From Paenibacillus sp. 1001270B_150601_E10 (GTDB lineage Bacteria; Bacillota; Bacilli; Paenibacillales; Paenibacillaceae), in assembly GCF_015558675.1 (NCBI RefSeq), contig NZ_JADMOL010000003.1, forward strand, positions 1 to 40,568: DNA of 40,568 bases, given 5' to 3'. Below, one piece after another: positions 27,787-36,231 of this stretch (positions within the stretch are counted from its first letter, which is position 1; each line of letters starts with the position of its first letter). Below the pieces are notes generated by a model. The model saw only the letters and a list, made by a program, of their open reading frames with translations. It had not been told where the DNA came from and ran no database searches. Position numbers and translations under genes: made by a program.

Positions 27787-30591
27787 TTACTTCACCAACT
27801 GCCCGCGTGTTACCCCAAGCTGGTTCGTCGCCTTCAACTGACGCCATACCTGCGTACCACTAATCTCGCCACGGAGGGCGCGTGCGTATAGATCGATGAC
27901 CTCGTGCACCTGTTCCGATGTTTCCTCTAAGAACTCAACGCGGTAGGAACCAACACCAAGATCCAGGAAGTGTTTCAGATACTCTGCCCCAGACTGCTCA
28001 ATCGCATTGTACACCGTGTTGCGGCAGCCTTCATCCACACGTACAGGGTGAGACATGCCGATACGGTCACGCAAGGAGACGCGATGCTCTTCGCAAGGAC
28101 GACCACAGTTCGTATAATTCGTACCTTCGCTTAAGAACGTGCAGTATACGCAGTGCTCCGTATGGAACATCGGCAAATGCTGATGGATGACGATCTCAAG
28201 CTTCGAGGTATCCGCATAGCCGAGCATATCCACCATCTGTTGGATGTTCAGGTCATAGGAAGGCGTGATGCTTTCCAATCCCGCTTCAAGGAACAACTCC
28301 ACCGTCTTATGATTGGCCACGTTAAGCGAGAAGTCACCAATCAAACGAGGGAATGTATCTGGCTCATCATAAGTCCCCGATACAGATGCAGGTCCTTCAT
28401 GCTCCTGCTCTCTCCAAGCGCCGATGCTAGTCATCGCAATATCTGCAATATGATGTGAATGATCCTGAGACCCTGTCCCTTTATCAGAAGCTTCTATCCT
28501 GCTAGAATCACCATTGTCTGCACTTGGGATTGTTGTTGAACCTTTAGCATTTCCAGCTTCCACAGTAGAAGTAGAATCATCTAACTCTGCCACCGCTCTT
28601 AAACCTTGCCCGCTAGCCTCACCTGGATCAGCACCAATGCCCATTGCCGTACGCTTCTGCTCCCACTCCGCCTTCGCCTGGAGATAGAAATTAAGAGCTC
28701 CTGTATTGCGCACAAGCACCGCATCAGGCTGCAGCTTCAGAATGTTGCGATGGTAGCCATTTTCCAGCGGCATATGAATACGCGGCGTGACCAGCGCCAC
28801 AGGTTTGCCTGCTTCGCGGCAAACGGCAATCGCCTCTGGGAACTGCTTGATAAACTCAAAGTCCACGTAGATCATCGCAACCGGCGTCTTAACCGCTGCC
28901 TTCACCTGCTCAAGCGAGCGGCACAGGGCGGTTAACTGGCCACCGCCATAAGGAATGGCCTTATGGTCCGTATAAGCATCGGCAAATGGGTCTGCCTCGC
29001 GCTTCGTATATACCGGCGGCTTCGGACGCTCGCCAGCCAATTGCTCAACCGCCTGACGGCGAATCGCGTTCAATTCACGCATCGGGACAATGAGGTCGCC
29101 TTCAAGGGATATGTCCAGCTTCTCCAACTGATACACGGTTCCACCAAGACGGCCAAATTGCTCTTCCAGCAGCGCCTCATCCATCGGGCGCTTCTTCGCT
29201 TCTTCCAGCAGCAGCTCGGAGTCCACCTGGACCACAGTACCTTTTTGCACATCGGTCCACCATGTGCGAAGCGGCTCGCCTACGCGTCCTTCTGCCTTCA
29301 CATGAACCGGGAATACACGATAGGGCTTCTCCGTCTCAAAAGTAGCTCGCATGCGCTTATCCAGCGCAGGATCGCTCGTCTTCCAAATGCGGTCGCCCAC
29401 CTTCACGCGACGAAGGTTAACGTCATTGCGCCCAGGAATGATGTCTACGATCCATCCCTCCTGCGCTTCGCCTTCCAGCTTCACGCCCTTGCGGCGCAGG
29501 TCGTAGATGCGTCCGCCTTCTTCCTTCTGCGTCGGATCGCCCGCATCAAAGCCGATGCCGTCGCCACGCTTCAGCGGAGCTTCAATTTTACACACGACTC
29601 CATCGCGCAGTACCTGCTCTACACGTCCCACATACACGCCGCGGCTCTTCGGAAATGTCCCATCAACGAGCTGCTTATTGTTCGTGCCCTTCAAGAAGCC
29701 ATGCGTGAAGCCGCGGGAGAAGCTTTGCTCCAGCTCCCGTACCTCTTCTTTGGACGGTCCCGCCCATTGGCCATCGAAATAATCGTCAATCGCCTTGCGG
29801 TATTTGCTTACCACGTTCGCTACATACTCAGGCTGCTTCATCCGTCCCTCAATCTTAAAGGAGGTCACGCCAGCTTCAATCAGCTCCGGCACAATATCAA
29901 TCGCCGCCAGATCCTTTGGCGACAGCAAATACGTCACATCGCCCATTGGCTTATGCTCCCCATCGACCATCATGTCGTACGGGAGTCGGCACGCCTGAGC
30001 GCACTCGCCGCGGTTCGCAGAGCGTCCGCCCCACATCTCGGACGTCAGACATTGACCCGAGTAGGACACGCAGATCGCCCCATGGACAAAGACCTCCATC
30101 GGCACCTTTGCCTGCTCACCGATCTTTTGGATCTGCTTTAGATTATTTTCGCGGCCAAGTACAACCCGCTCCATATCGAACGGCTTCGTGAATTCCACCG
30201 CTTCCGGCGACGTAATTGTCATCTGTGTCGAGCCGTGAATCGGGAAGTCCGGCGAAATCTCGCGAATCATTTTCACAAGACCCAGATCCTGCACAATAAC
30301 GGCATCCACACCCGCATCCATGCACGTCTCAATTAATTCCTTCGCATCGCGAAGCTCATCTTCAAATACGAGAATGTTAAAGGTCAAAAAGCCCTTCACT
30401 CCATAGCTATGAAGAAAGGACATGATTTCCGGCAGCTCATCCATGCGGAAGTTATTCGCTCTTGCACGAGCGTTGAATTTCTCTACTCCAAAAAAGATTG
30501 CATCTGCGCCATTCGCAACAGCTGCTCGCATGCAATCCCAATCTCCAGCAGGGGCCAGCAGTTCTATATCTTCACGACGTATCGTTGTCAT
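27787..30591 (-). CDS. U32 family peptidase-like protein (RlhA-type RNA hydroxylase family, DUF3656)
   Basis: U32 proteins are mostly iron-sulfur-dependent RNA hydroxylases (RlhA on 23S rRNA, TrhP on tRNA) rather than proteases; RlhA-like is the closest guess from size. The 934 residues begin with IELLAPAGDWDCMRAAVANG and ADAIFFGVEKFNARARA. The signature EVFVHGAICVSYSGQC is followed by the rest of a four-Cys set (Cys174, 181, 197, 201), and FKIEGRMK is typical. A DUF3656-like central part follows. A second U32-like half ends with a Cys-rich block (CVYC, NCGRPC). Residues of about 650-746 form a Ser/Thr/Gly/Asp-rich insertion that looks disordered. The second of two close ATGs is chosen, 6 bases after GGAGG. 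Confidence 0.86.
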   Translation of the reverse strand: MTTIRREDIELLAPAGDWDCMRAAVANGADAIFFGVEKFNARARANNFRMDELPEIMSFLHSYGVKGFLTFNILVFEDELRDAKELIETCMDAGVDAVIVQDLGLVKMIREISPDFPIHGSTQMTITSPEAVEFTKPFDMERVVLGRENNLKQIQKIGEQAKVPMEVFVHGAICVSYSGQCLTSEMWGGRSANRGECAQACRLPYDMMVDGEHKPMGDVTYLLSPKDLAAIDIVPELIEAGVTSFKIEGRMKQPEYVANVVSKYRKAIDDYFDGQWAGPSKEEVRELEQSFSRGFTHGFLKGTNNKQLVDGTFPKSRGVYVGRVEQVLRDGVVCKIEAPLKRGDGIGFDAGDPTQKEEGGRIYDLRRKGVKLEGEAQEGWIVDIIPGRNDVNLRRVKVGDRIWKTSDPALDKRMRATFETEKPYRVFPVHVKAEGRVGEPLRTWWTDVQKGTVVQVDSELLLEEAKKRPMDEALLEEQFGRLGGTVYQLEKLDISLEGDLIVPMRELNAIRRQAVEQLAGERPKPPVYTKREADPFADAYTDHKAIPYGGGQLTALCRSLEQVKAAVKTPVAMIYVDFEFIKQFPEAIAVCREAGKPVALVTPRIHMPLENGYHRNILKLQPDAVLVRNTGALNFYLQAKAEWEQKRTAMGIGADPGEASGQGLRAVAELDDSTSTVEAGNAKGSTTIPSADNGDSSRIEASDKGTGSQDHSHHIADIAMTSIGAWREQEHEGPASVSGTYDEPDTFPRLIGDFSLNVANHKTVELFLEAGLESITPSYDLNIQQMVDMLGYADTSKLEIVIHQHLPMFHTEHCVYCTFLSEGTNYTNCGRPCEEHRVSLRDRIGMSHPVRVDEGCRNTVYNAIEQSGAEYLKHFLDLGVGSYRVEFLEETSEQVHEVIDLYARALRGEISGTQVWRQLKATNQLGVTRGQLVK

Positions 30592-30989
30592 CTTCATCCT
30601 CCGTTATCTCTTGCATGAGACCCTTGGTTCCTCTTAAGTTGCGTATTCAAAAGGTCGACTTTTTGAACAGCCTCTTAAAAGCTCTAACTATATATTTTAC
30701 CCGATTTTATAGGCTGCATCCACTGATGCTATGAAATTCCTCACCATGCAGACTTCCCCTCCTTAGCTTCTACCTTCGTATTCTCCCATACTGTTCCAAA
30801 GACAATGGATGATTCCGGTCACAAAGGGTCAACCCTGTCTTCATTCAACATAAGTTGGAATAGCAAGTATACATAAAGGCAACTGATACTTGCTGCTGCA
30901 AACTCTTCCCACTATTCGCTTCTCTATCACATCTCTCATGCCTATTATGCCCTTTAGATCGCAAAAGCAAGAGCACGCTATTCAACCAT
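30592..30989. other. Intergenic region upstream of the U32 gene
   Basis: About 400 bases between the U32 start and the terminator of the protease gene. Short open frames on the plus strand here are reverse shadows or lack ribosome binding sites. The U32 promoter should be here on the minus strand but was not pinned down. No RNA motif was seen. Confidence 0.5.
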
Positions 30990-31041
30990 AAAAAAGCCTC
31001 CACCACAGCCGCTCTACTAGAACAGCCGCATATAGAGGCTT
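30990..31041 (-). terminator. Rho-independent terminator of the HtrA-like gene
   Basis: On the minus strand AAGCCTC pairs with GAGGCTT, with an inner TCTA/TAGA pair, and is followed by TTTTA. It lies about 60 bases after the protease stop codon. Confidence 0.78.
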
Positions 31042-31103
31042 ACTACATGATATACCCTAATTCACGTACCGTATCTAAAGCAGAATGCTAGAATTCCTCT
31101 TCC

Positions 31104-32183
31104 TTAACCCAGCTTCAAGGTCACTGTACGCTTCTTCCCATTGCTGCCGACACCAAGCTTCACACGCTCCCCCTGAAGCTTGCCTTTCAATGCTTCACGC
31201 ACATCCGAAAGCTGGCCTACCGCTTTCCCATCTATGGAATACAGGGCATCTCCTTTGCGTATCCCTGCAAGCTCTGCCGACTTCGAACTCACTGCGGTTA
31301 CCTTGAGCGGCTCATTAGAGGGGAGCGCCATCGAAGTCCCCCAGCTTTGCTCCAGCTCAATGCCAATAACACCTCTGCGAACCTCGCCATAATGAATGAG
31401 ATCGGATACAGCCCACCGAACCGTATCTATTGGAATCGCAAACCCAACATTATCTACTTCTTCTCCGTAATATTTCAGTGTATTAATCCCAATCACTTCG
31501 CCCTTCACATTCACAAGCGGACCTCCGCTATTGCCTGGGTTAATCGATGCATCCGTTTGGAGCAGCTTATAGCCGCCATCTAGGGAACGATCTACGCCGC
31601 TAATGATGCCTCGGCTGACGGAATTGCGAAGCGCGATCGATAGCGGTGTTCCAAAGGCGAGCACCTCTTCACCCACTTCGGGTTTCACTGCGCTTGCTGC
31701 ATAGGAGGCAGGCTTTAGCCCTTTTGCATTTATTTTTACTACGGCGATATCAATCGCTTCATCGTAGAAAAACTTTGTCACATGATACTTCTTACCATCT
31801 TGCGTGACGACAAGCGGCTTCTTCAAACGCTCCATCACATGCCCATTCGTGATGATCCAGCCATCCTCTCGGTAGACCACTCCACTGCCATAGGAGATCG
31901 ATTCTTCCGGGGAATAGCCCTCTGCTAATGCATCCATATCTTGTCCAACAATCGTGACAACGGAAGGATTAACCTTCTGTACAACCTTCGTCAATGCGGT
32001 CGAGGACAGTGTCCTAACTTTGGACTTTGCCGATGTATTGCCGCTTACAACTGCTTTATTTGCTGCAGCCTCCGCCACCGGCCCTTGGACACATATGCCT
32101 AGGAGCATCATAATCGCCAAACTTCTCAGTACGTGCACTTTCCATTTCCCAGGCTTGCGTTTTGCTTTTAATAAAATGTTCAA
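31104..32183 (-). CDS. Secreted HtrA/DegP-like serine protease with PDZ domain
   Basis: Trypsin-like protease of the S1C family acting outside the membrane in quality control of secreted proteins. The 359 residues begin with a basic region and a hydrophobic helix (LRSLAIMMLLGICVQG) ending AEAAA. This fits a signal peptide, so the protein is probably released rather than anchored. The catalytic triad is His115 (TNGHV), Asp145 (DIAVV) and Ser219 (GNSGGPL). A single PDZ domain follows at about 275-355 with AGIRKGDALYSIDGKAV. The start is TTG with GGGGG 7 bases upstream; an out-of-frame ATG nearby is not used. It is a single gene with its own terminator. Confidence 0.93.
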   Translation of the reverse strand: MNILLKAKRKPGKWKVHVLRSLAIMMLLGICVQGPVAEAAANKAVVSGNTSAKSKVRTLSSTALTKVVQKVNPSVVTIVGQDMDALAEGYSPEESISYGSGVVYREDGWIITNGHVMERLKKPLVVTQDGKKYHVTKFFYDEAIDIAVVKINAKGLKPASYAASAVKPEVGEEVLAFGTPLSIALRNSVSRGIISGVDRSLDGGYKLLQTDASINPGNSGGPLVNVKGEVIGINTLKYYGEEVDNVGFAIPIDTVRWAVSDLIHYGEVRRGVIGIELEQSWGTSMALPSNEPLKVTAVSSKSAELAGIRKGDALYSIDGKAVGQLSDVREALKGKLQGERVKLGVGSNGKKRTVTLKLG

Positions 32184-32475
32184 CTGTCATCCCCCGTTCT
32201 CGATTCTCACCATGGACTCTACTCTTTCTATTAACCTAGCATATGTTCAGCCAATCCTATTTATGACATACGATTATAGCATCATCTATGAGCCTTTATG
32301 TAAAACTAAAGCCTATTAAATCTCTCAACCCTAGTTGTAAGCCCTATAGCCTATTGGATTGAGCAGAATCCCGTGTCCATATTTATCTATCTACTGGCAT
32401 TATAACGCGCGATCTCCCAAAAAATAGTTACCTTTCTGTCATTCCTGTGTCCTGTCATCATGCAGGTCAGCAAAA
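32184..32475. other. Upstream region of the HtrA-like gene, nothing recognised
   Basis: About 290 bases between the protease start and the next terminator. No coding frame with a ribosome binding site and no recognised RNA or operator was found. Confidence 0.45.
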
Positions 32476-32509
32476 TAAAAAAGACTCTCTGATACAAGAT
32501 CAAAGAGTC
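32476..32509 (-). terminator. Rho-independent terminator of the 67-residue gene
   Basis: On the minus strand GACTCTTTGAT pairs with ATCAGAGAGTC (one mismatch) around a 5-base loop and is followed by TTTTTTAT. It supports the small gene at 32588 being transcribed alone. Confidence 0.85.
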
Positions 32510-32587
32510 ATATCCTCTAAATCTAAAAAGGCAACACTTATGTCTATTCTATGTATGCAAACATCAACGAAGTCCCTCTAAGCTGTT

Positions 32588-32791
32588 TTACCAACCACTA
32601 ATCATGATGGCATCCATGGCAAGAAATACAAGCAAGCTTACTACTGCAAAGCCTAGTGCAAACAGGTTGCGAGGACGCTGCTTCACTTGACGAAAAACGG
32701 CCCAAATTAAAATAACCGTAAACACGATCATAAATGGATCGAACCACGTAAAATTACTAGTGCTTTCCGCTGCCGCTTCTGCTAAAAACAT
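32588..32791 (-). CDS. Small two-helix membrane protein (67 residues)
   Basis: Unrecognised small protein. After a short N-terminal segment (MFLAEAAAESTSNF) come two hydrophobic helices, FDPFMIVFTVILIWAVF at about 17-33 and LFALGFAVVSLLVFLAMDA at about 43-61, joined by a basic loop RQVKQRPRN. This predicts a hairpin with the loop in the cytosol. The ATG has a strong AAGGGAGGT site 7 bases before it, and a terminator follows at 32476-32509, so it is very probably expressed. A possible promoter on the minus strand is TTGCAA, 17 bases, TAACAT (32833-32861). It is divergent from the sulfite reductase gene. Function unknown. Confidence 0.8.
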   Translation of the reverse strand: MFLAEAAAESTSNFTWFDPFMIVFTVILIWAVFRQVKQRPRNLFALGFAVVSLLVFLAMDAIMISGW

Positions 32792-32832
32792 GGTGGACCT
32801 CCCTTACACGCGCATTTTATCTACCTGCATCT

Positions 32833-32861
32833 ATGTTATATTTATCCAGCTTTCGTTGCAA
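32833..32861 (-). promoter_or_regulatory. Possible promoter of the 67-residue membrane protein gene
   Basis: On the minus strand TTGCAA and TAACAT are 17 bases apart, each matching consensus at 4 of 6 positions. The distance to the start codon is about 40 bases. Confidence 0.35.
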
Positions 32862-33035
32862 GGAAAATGTTTCCGAATCGTCACGTTTGTCACGGAATGT
32901 TCACGATTTATAAACAATTGCTTCATTATATATGATGGGATTCGCTGCATGGTTGTCCGACCAACAAGTAATCATTCATAAGCAGATCTTCATTTACCTA
33001 TTAGAAAATGTAATACGATTATGCTGAACCAATCA

Positions 33036-33064
33036 TTTACGCCAAAATGGAAATATGTTACTAT
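33036..33064 (+). promoter_or_regulatory. Promoter of the sulfite/nitrite reductase gene
   Basis: TTTACG (33036-33041) and TACTAT (33059-33064) are exactly 17 bases apart, with TGT before the -10 (extended -10). Transcription should start near 33071, giving a leader of about 60 bases. The possible CymR site begins just downstream. Confidence 0.6.
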
Positions 33065-33075
33065 GTTCAAAAAGA

Positions 33076-33102
33076 TAATTCTTAGTTGTTTAATCGGAAT
33101 TA
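33076..33102 (+). promoter_or_regulatory. Possible CymR operator
   Basis: TAATTC (33076-33081) and GGAATTA (33096-33102) form a 27-bp imperfect dyad. This matches, from memory, the 27-bp Bacillus CymR motif that begins TAAWNC and ends GGAATTW. CymR represses sulfur-assimilation genes when cysteine is plentiful. The site overlaps the start of the transcript, fitting repression. Not tested by scoring. Confidence 0.45.
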
Positions 33103-33130
33103 TAGAACGTGACCATGGGAGGCTACGAGG

Positions 33131-34756
33131 ATGGCTTACGAACCGATCTGGATGAACAATAGCGAGAAGCTGAACAAGTTTGAGTTTGTAAAAATGAAGA
33201 AGGATGGACTAGATGTTATTCGGGACATTATTGAAACGTATTCGAAAACAGGCTATGACTCCATTCCGGAGGATGACAAGACGCTCTTCAAATGGGCTGG
33301 TGTCTACGAGCAGAAGCCAAAGGACGGCTACTTTATGATGCGAATTCGCATCAATTCCGGGATTCTGAATGTCGCGCAGGCACGCGCGCTTGGCGACATT
33401 GCGAAGCTGTATGGACGCGATCTGATGGATGTTACGACCCGTCAGGCTATCCAGTATCACTGGCTCAAGGTTGAGGACTTCCCTGATATCTTCAAGCGCC
33501 TTGAAGAGGTAGGACTCTACTCGTATGAGGCTTGCGGCGACTGCCCTCGGACTATTGTGGGAAACCCGCTTGCCGGTATTGATCCCGATGAGCTGATGGA
33601 TACCACTGCGCTTGTCGATGAGGTGAATGACTTCTTCCTGATGAACCGCGACTTCTCCAACCTCCCTCGGAAATATAAAATGTCCATCTCGTCAAACAAA
33701 TACAATAATGCAAATGCCGAGATCAACGATCTGGCCTTAACGCCAGCAGTGAAGACCATCGATGGGCAAGAAGTTATCGGCTTCCATGCGCATGTAGGCG
33801 GCGGATTATCGGCAAAGCCATTTCTCGCTCGCAAACTTGACGCCTTTATTCGACCAGCAGAGGTATTGAAGCTGGCCGCTGCCGTGACAACGATCTTCCG
33901 GGACAATGGTTATCGGGAGAAGCGTCATCAGGCCCGCCTAAAGTTCCTGATCAATGACTGGGGCGTAGAAAAATTCCAAGAGAAGCTCGAGGAGCTCATT
34001 GGACCGTTGGAGCGAGCTGGCGAAGATCGCACAGAGGGCTGGCAAGCCGCATACTTTGACGGGGTTCATCCTCAGGCTCAAGAAGGCTTGAACTACATCG
34101 GTCTAAACATTCCAGTTGGCCGTTTAAACGCTGATGAATGGCTGCAGCTTGCAGACATTGCGGAGAAATACGGTGACGGTCGACTACGTACGACGATGTC
34201 GCAGAACATTTTGCTTAGCGGCATCCCTAATGACAAGGTGGATGAAGTGCTGGAGGAGCCGGTGCTGGAGCGTTTGACTCCGTTTCCTAAGCACTTTATG
34301 AGCCGTACCGTGTCCTGCACAGGCAATGAGTTCTGCAACTTGGCCATCGTGGAAACGAAGGAGCGTGCAAGACGAGTCGCACAGTACTTGGATGAGCATG
34401 TGCAGTTGGATGAAAAGATCCGCATTCACTTCATTGGTTGCCCGAACGCTTGCGGGCAGAAGCATATCGCCGATATCGGTTTGCAGGGAGCTTTGGTTAA
34501 GACCCCTAATGGCATGATTGATGCATTTGATATTGCTGTAGGCGGTGTACTTGGTCCTAATGCTCGCTTCAATACCACCTTAAAGGGTCGCGTAAAAGGC
34601 GACGACGTCCCCCTTGTCCTGGAGCAGATTATTTTGTTCTATAAGGAAAATCGCATCGAAGACGAATCGTTCCACGATTACTTCCTGCGTGTTGGAGCAG
34701 AAGCTTTTCAGGCCAAACTAACGGAAATTCTAGCTTCTCCACTGCTTGTATCTTAG
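33131..34756 (+). CDS. Ferredoxin-dependent sulfite/nitrite reductase (siroheme, 4Fe-4S)
   Basis: Six-electron reductase of assimilatory sulfur or nitrogen metabolism. The 541 residues contain two ferredoxin-like half domains (GYFMMRIRINSGILN, LNYIGLNIPVGRL) and two siroheme/Fe-S halves. The 4Fe-4S ligands are Cys396 and Cys402 (SCTGNEFC) plus Cys437 and Cys441 (GCPNACGQ). The arrangement fits NirA/Sir-type enzymes; sulfite or nitrite cannot be chosen from sequence alone. The possible CymR operator and the absence of nitrate genes favour sulfite. The ATG has GGGAGG about 9 bases upstream. It is a single gene with its own extended -10 promoter. Confidence 0.9.
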   Translation: MAYEPIWMNNSEKLNKFEFVKMKKDGLDVIRDIIETYSKTGYDSIPEDDKTLFKWAGVYEQKPKDGYFMMRIRINSGILNVAQARALGDIAKLYGRDLMDVTTRQAIQYHWLKVEDFPDIFKRLEEVGLYSYEACGDCPRTIVGNPLAGIDPDELMDTTALVDEVNDFFLMNRDFSNLPRKYKMSISSNKYNNANAEINDLALTPAVKTIDGQEVIGFHAHVGGGLSAKPFLARKLDAFIRPAEVLKLAAAVTTIFRDNGYREKRHQARLKFLINDWGVEKFQEKLEELIGPLERAGEDRTEGWQAAYFDGVHPQAQEGLNYIGLNIPVGRLNADEWLQLADIAEKYGDGRLRTTMSQNILLSGIPNDKVDEVLEEPVLERLTPFPKHFMSRTVSCTGNEFCNLAIVETKERARRVAQYLDEHVQLDEKIRIHFIGCPNACGQKHIADIGLQGALVKTPNGMIDAFDIAVGGVLGPNARFNTTLKGRVKGDDVPLVLEQIILFYKENRIEDESFHDYFLRVGAEAFQAKLTEILASPLLVS

Positions 34757-34779
34757 TCTGTATGCTTCGCAATAAATAA

Positions 34780-34956
34780 AAAAGCCGTCGACATCACCAT
34801 AAGGCACTGTCTCTGGCTTGTGAGATCATAATCCATTCATTCTTCAAAAAGGATTCTACCTACCAAGAGGCATGAGAATCGACATTAGAAGAAGATTGAT
34901 TGTAGCGTTCACAAGTGGAGATCCACTGCCTAACATATGGTGGCTTGACGGCTTTT
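34780..34956. repeat. 177-bp nested inverted-repeat element (MITE-like or structured RNA)
   Basis: Perfect 10-bp terminal inverted repeats AAAAGCCGTC and GACGGCTTTT bound a segment with further nested complementary pairs. These are CACCATA/TATGGTG (34795-34801 with 34936-34942), AGGCA/TGCCT (34802-34806 with 34927-34931), CTTGTG/CACAAG (34817-34822 with 34910-34915) and an inner AATCC/GGATT hairpin (34830-34855). The right end reads into TTTTCGTTTT and the left end, on the minus strand, into TTTTTTA, so either strand could also terminate. No transposase and no clear target duplication was seen. Its nature is unproven. Confidence 0.6.
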
Positions 34957-35081
34957 CGTTTTGTTGTGCTATTTATGTTTCGCTTTACTTGATGCTCTTC
35001 CTTTTTGCTTGTTTGATGCTCAATTTTTCTTTTATTGATTTCAGTAGATAAGTACGAGTACATTTCATCTTTCGGATTCAT
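34860..35081 (-). CDS. Doubtful small hydrophilic protein (73 residues)
   Basis: An open frame of uncertain reality. The N-terminal 43 residues are Lys/Glu-rich (MNPKDEMYSYLSTEINKRKI), and the last 30 (from AVKPPYVRQWISTCERY) are encoded inside the 177-bp inverted-repeat element. If expressed, the element supplies the C-terminus. The ribosome binding site is weak (TGGAAA 5 bases upstream). No family was recognised. Confidence 0.25.
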   Translation of the reverse strand: MNPKDEMYSYLSTEINKRKIEHQTSKKEEHQVKRNINSTTKRKAVKPPYVRQWISTCERYNQSSSNVDSHASW

Positions 35082-35123
35082 GCCGTTTCCACTATGGTGT
35101 GGCCTCGTTAAATATAGAATCTA

Positions 35124-35891
35124 CTATGCTTCAATTCGCAGCTCTTTGTAGGAACGAATCATCACATCGGCAGATTCTGGCGCTGTCTCGAAGCGGCCTT
35201 CCTCATCAATAAAGATCTGCAATGCACAGCCAGCGCTGCGCCCCATTTCCATATCGCCTACGGAATCCCCGATTACGACCGTCTCGTGCGGCTCTAGTCC
35301 AATCTCTTGGCAAGCAAGGGCTACCATATCCGGATATGGCTTGCCATGCTCAACACAATCATCGCCTACGACACTTTCAAAATAATGACGCAATCCCATC
35401 TTCACTAAATGCTGCTCAGATGGACGCTTGTCATCCGCTGTCACAACAGCCAGCTTCAGTCCTTGTGCGTGGCATTGCTCTAGAAACTCCGCTACGCCTG
35501 ATACCGGCAGAATATTGGCCTTTTCCAGCACCATTTCATTCGCACGTTCAAATACCTCTGTTGCACGGCGTGAAGCATCATTCCACGGTAAACCTGCACG
35601 GTATAAATAATAGGCCGCGATTCCAATCATTTGCGCCGGTGAACCCATTGCAAGCGGACCGAATCGATCATGCGCCGTAACCTTGCGCTGTTCATCTAAA
35701 CATACACCTAGCAAATATCCCGGCCCTTCTGGAAGCTCAGCCCCTTCGAGTCTTAGCTCCTGCTCCAATTCATCCAGGACCATCTCAGCCCATTTCCCCC
35801 ATAAGCTAATGAACTGCAGCAGCGTTCCATCCTTGTCAAACAAAATACCGCGAATCGGTACTTGCTTCTCTCCTACGACTATTTGTGTCAT
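35124..35891 (-). CDS. HAD-family phosphatase (phosphoglycolate phosphatase-like)
   Basis: A 255-residue haloacid dehalogenase superfamily hydrolase. The catalytic motif I is FDKDGTLL with Asp19 (nucleophile) and Asp21. Motif II is near VVTADD, the motif III Lys is in HGKPYPDM, and motif IV is VIGDSVGDMEMGRSAG. The helical cap (about 30-120) is of the Gph/PGP type. It likely removes phosphate from a small metabolite such as 2-phosphoglycolate or a nucleotide; the substrate is not predictable. The start ATG is 8 bases after AAGGA. It lies between the sulfite reductase and uvrA regions without an evident partner. Confidence 0.85.
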   Translation of the reverse strand: MTQIVVGEKQVPIRGILFDKDGTLLQFISLWGKWAEMVLDELEQELRLEGAELPEGPGYLLGVCLDEQRKVTAHDRFGPLAMGSPAQMIGIAAYYLYRAGLPWNDASRRATEVFERANEMVLEKANILPVSGVAEFLEQCHAQGLKLAVVTADDKRPSEQHLVKMGLRHYFESVVGDDCVEHGKPYPDMVALACQEIGLEPHETVVIGDSVGDMEMGRSAGCALQIFIDEEGRFETAPESADVMIRSYKELRIEA

Positions 35892-36116
35892 GACAACCAT
35901 CCTTTATGCCCATTTTCGAATGTCTTCTTCTCCAACAGCTTCTACATGAGCCTAAGATCTTCCTGCTAGTCCCAAGAGGTTTGCATCGAATTATGTTTGA
36001 TCTTGCAGAAATGGACTCATTTCTTCATGTGCCTCCGAGTTACTCGCTAAACCACGACACTCTTCCTTCCCTTATTCGCACAGCAGCCGCTCTCCTTTTC
36101 CCCTCAAGGAAGCCGC
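35892..36116. other. Upstream region of the HAD gene, no gene recognised
   Basis: The plus-strand frame at 35906-36151 lacks a ribosome binding site and runs into the uvrA terminator, so it is not called. The HAD promoter should be here on the minus strand but was not fixed. Confidence 0.45.
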
Positions 36117-36149
36117 AAAAAAAGCCAGCCCCTAAAAGGGGACTGACCT
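36117..36149 (-). terminator. Rho-independent terminator of uvrA
   Basis: On the minus strand CAGTCCCC pairs with GGGGCTGG around TTTTA and is followed by CTTTTTTT. It lies about 80 bases after the uvrA stop codon. Confidence 0.88.
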
Positions 36150-36231
36150 AAGTCTTTCTTGCACATGCAGCGTATATCGAATGCCTTCCATCTCATTGTG
36201 AGTGATACAAAACGGCTTGTTGCTTAATCCC

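Noticed and set aside
28963-30141. Long plus-strand open frame of 392 codons opposite the U32 gene
   Set aside because: It is the antisense shadow of a strongly conserved coding sequence and lacks any family motif.
33065-33130. SAM (S-box) or T-box riboswitch before the sulfite reductase gene
   Set aside because: The leader is only about 60 bases and lacks the conserved cores and terminator of either riboswitch.
35906-36151. Plus-strand open frame of 81 codons
   Set aside because: No ribosome binding site, and its 3' end is the uvrA terminator read backwards.
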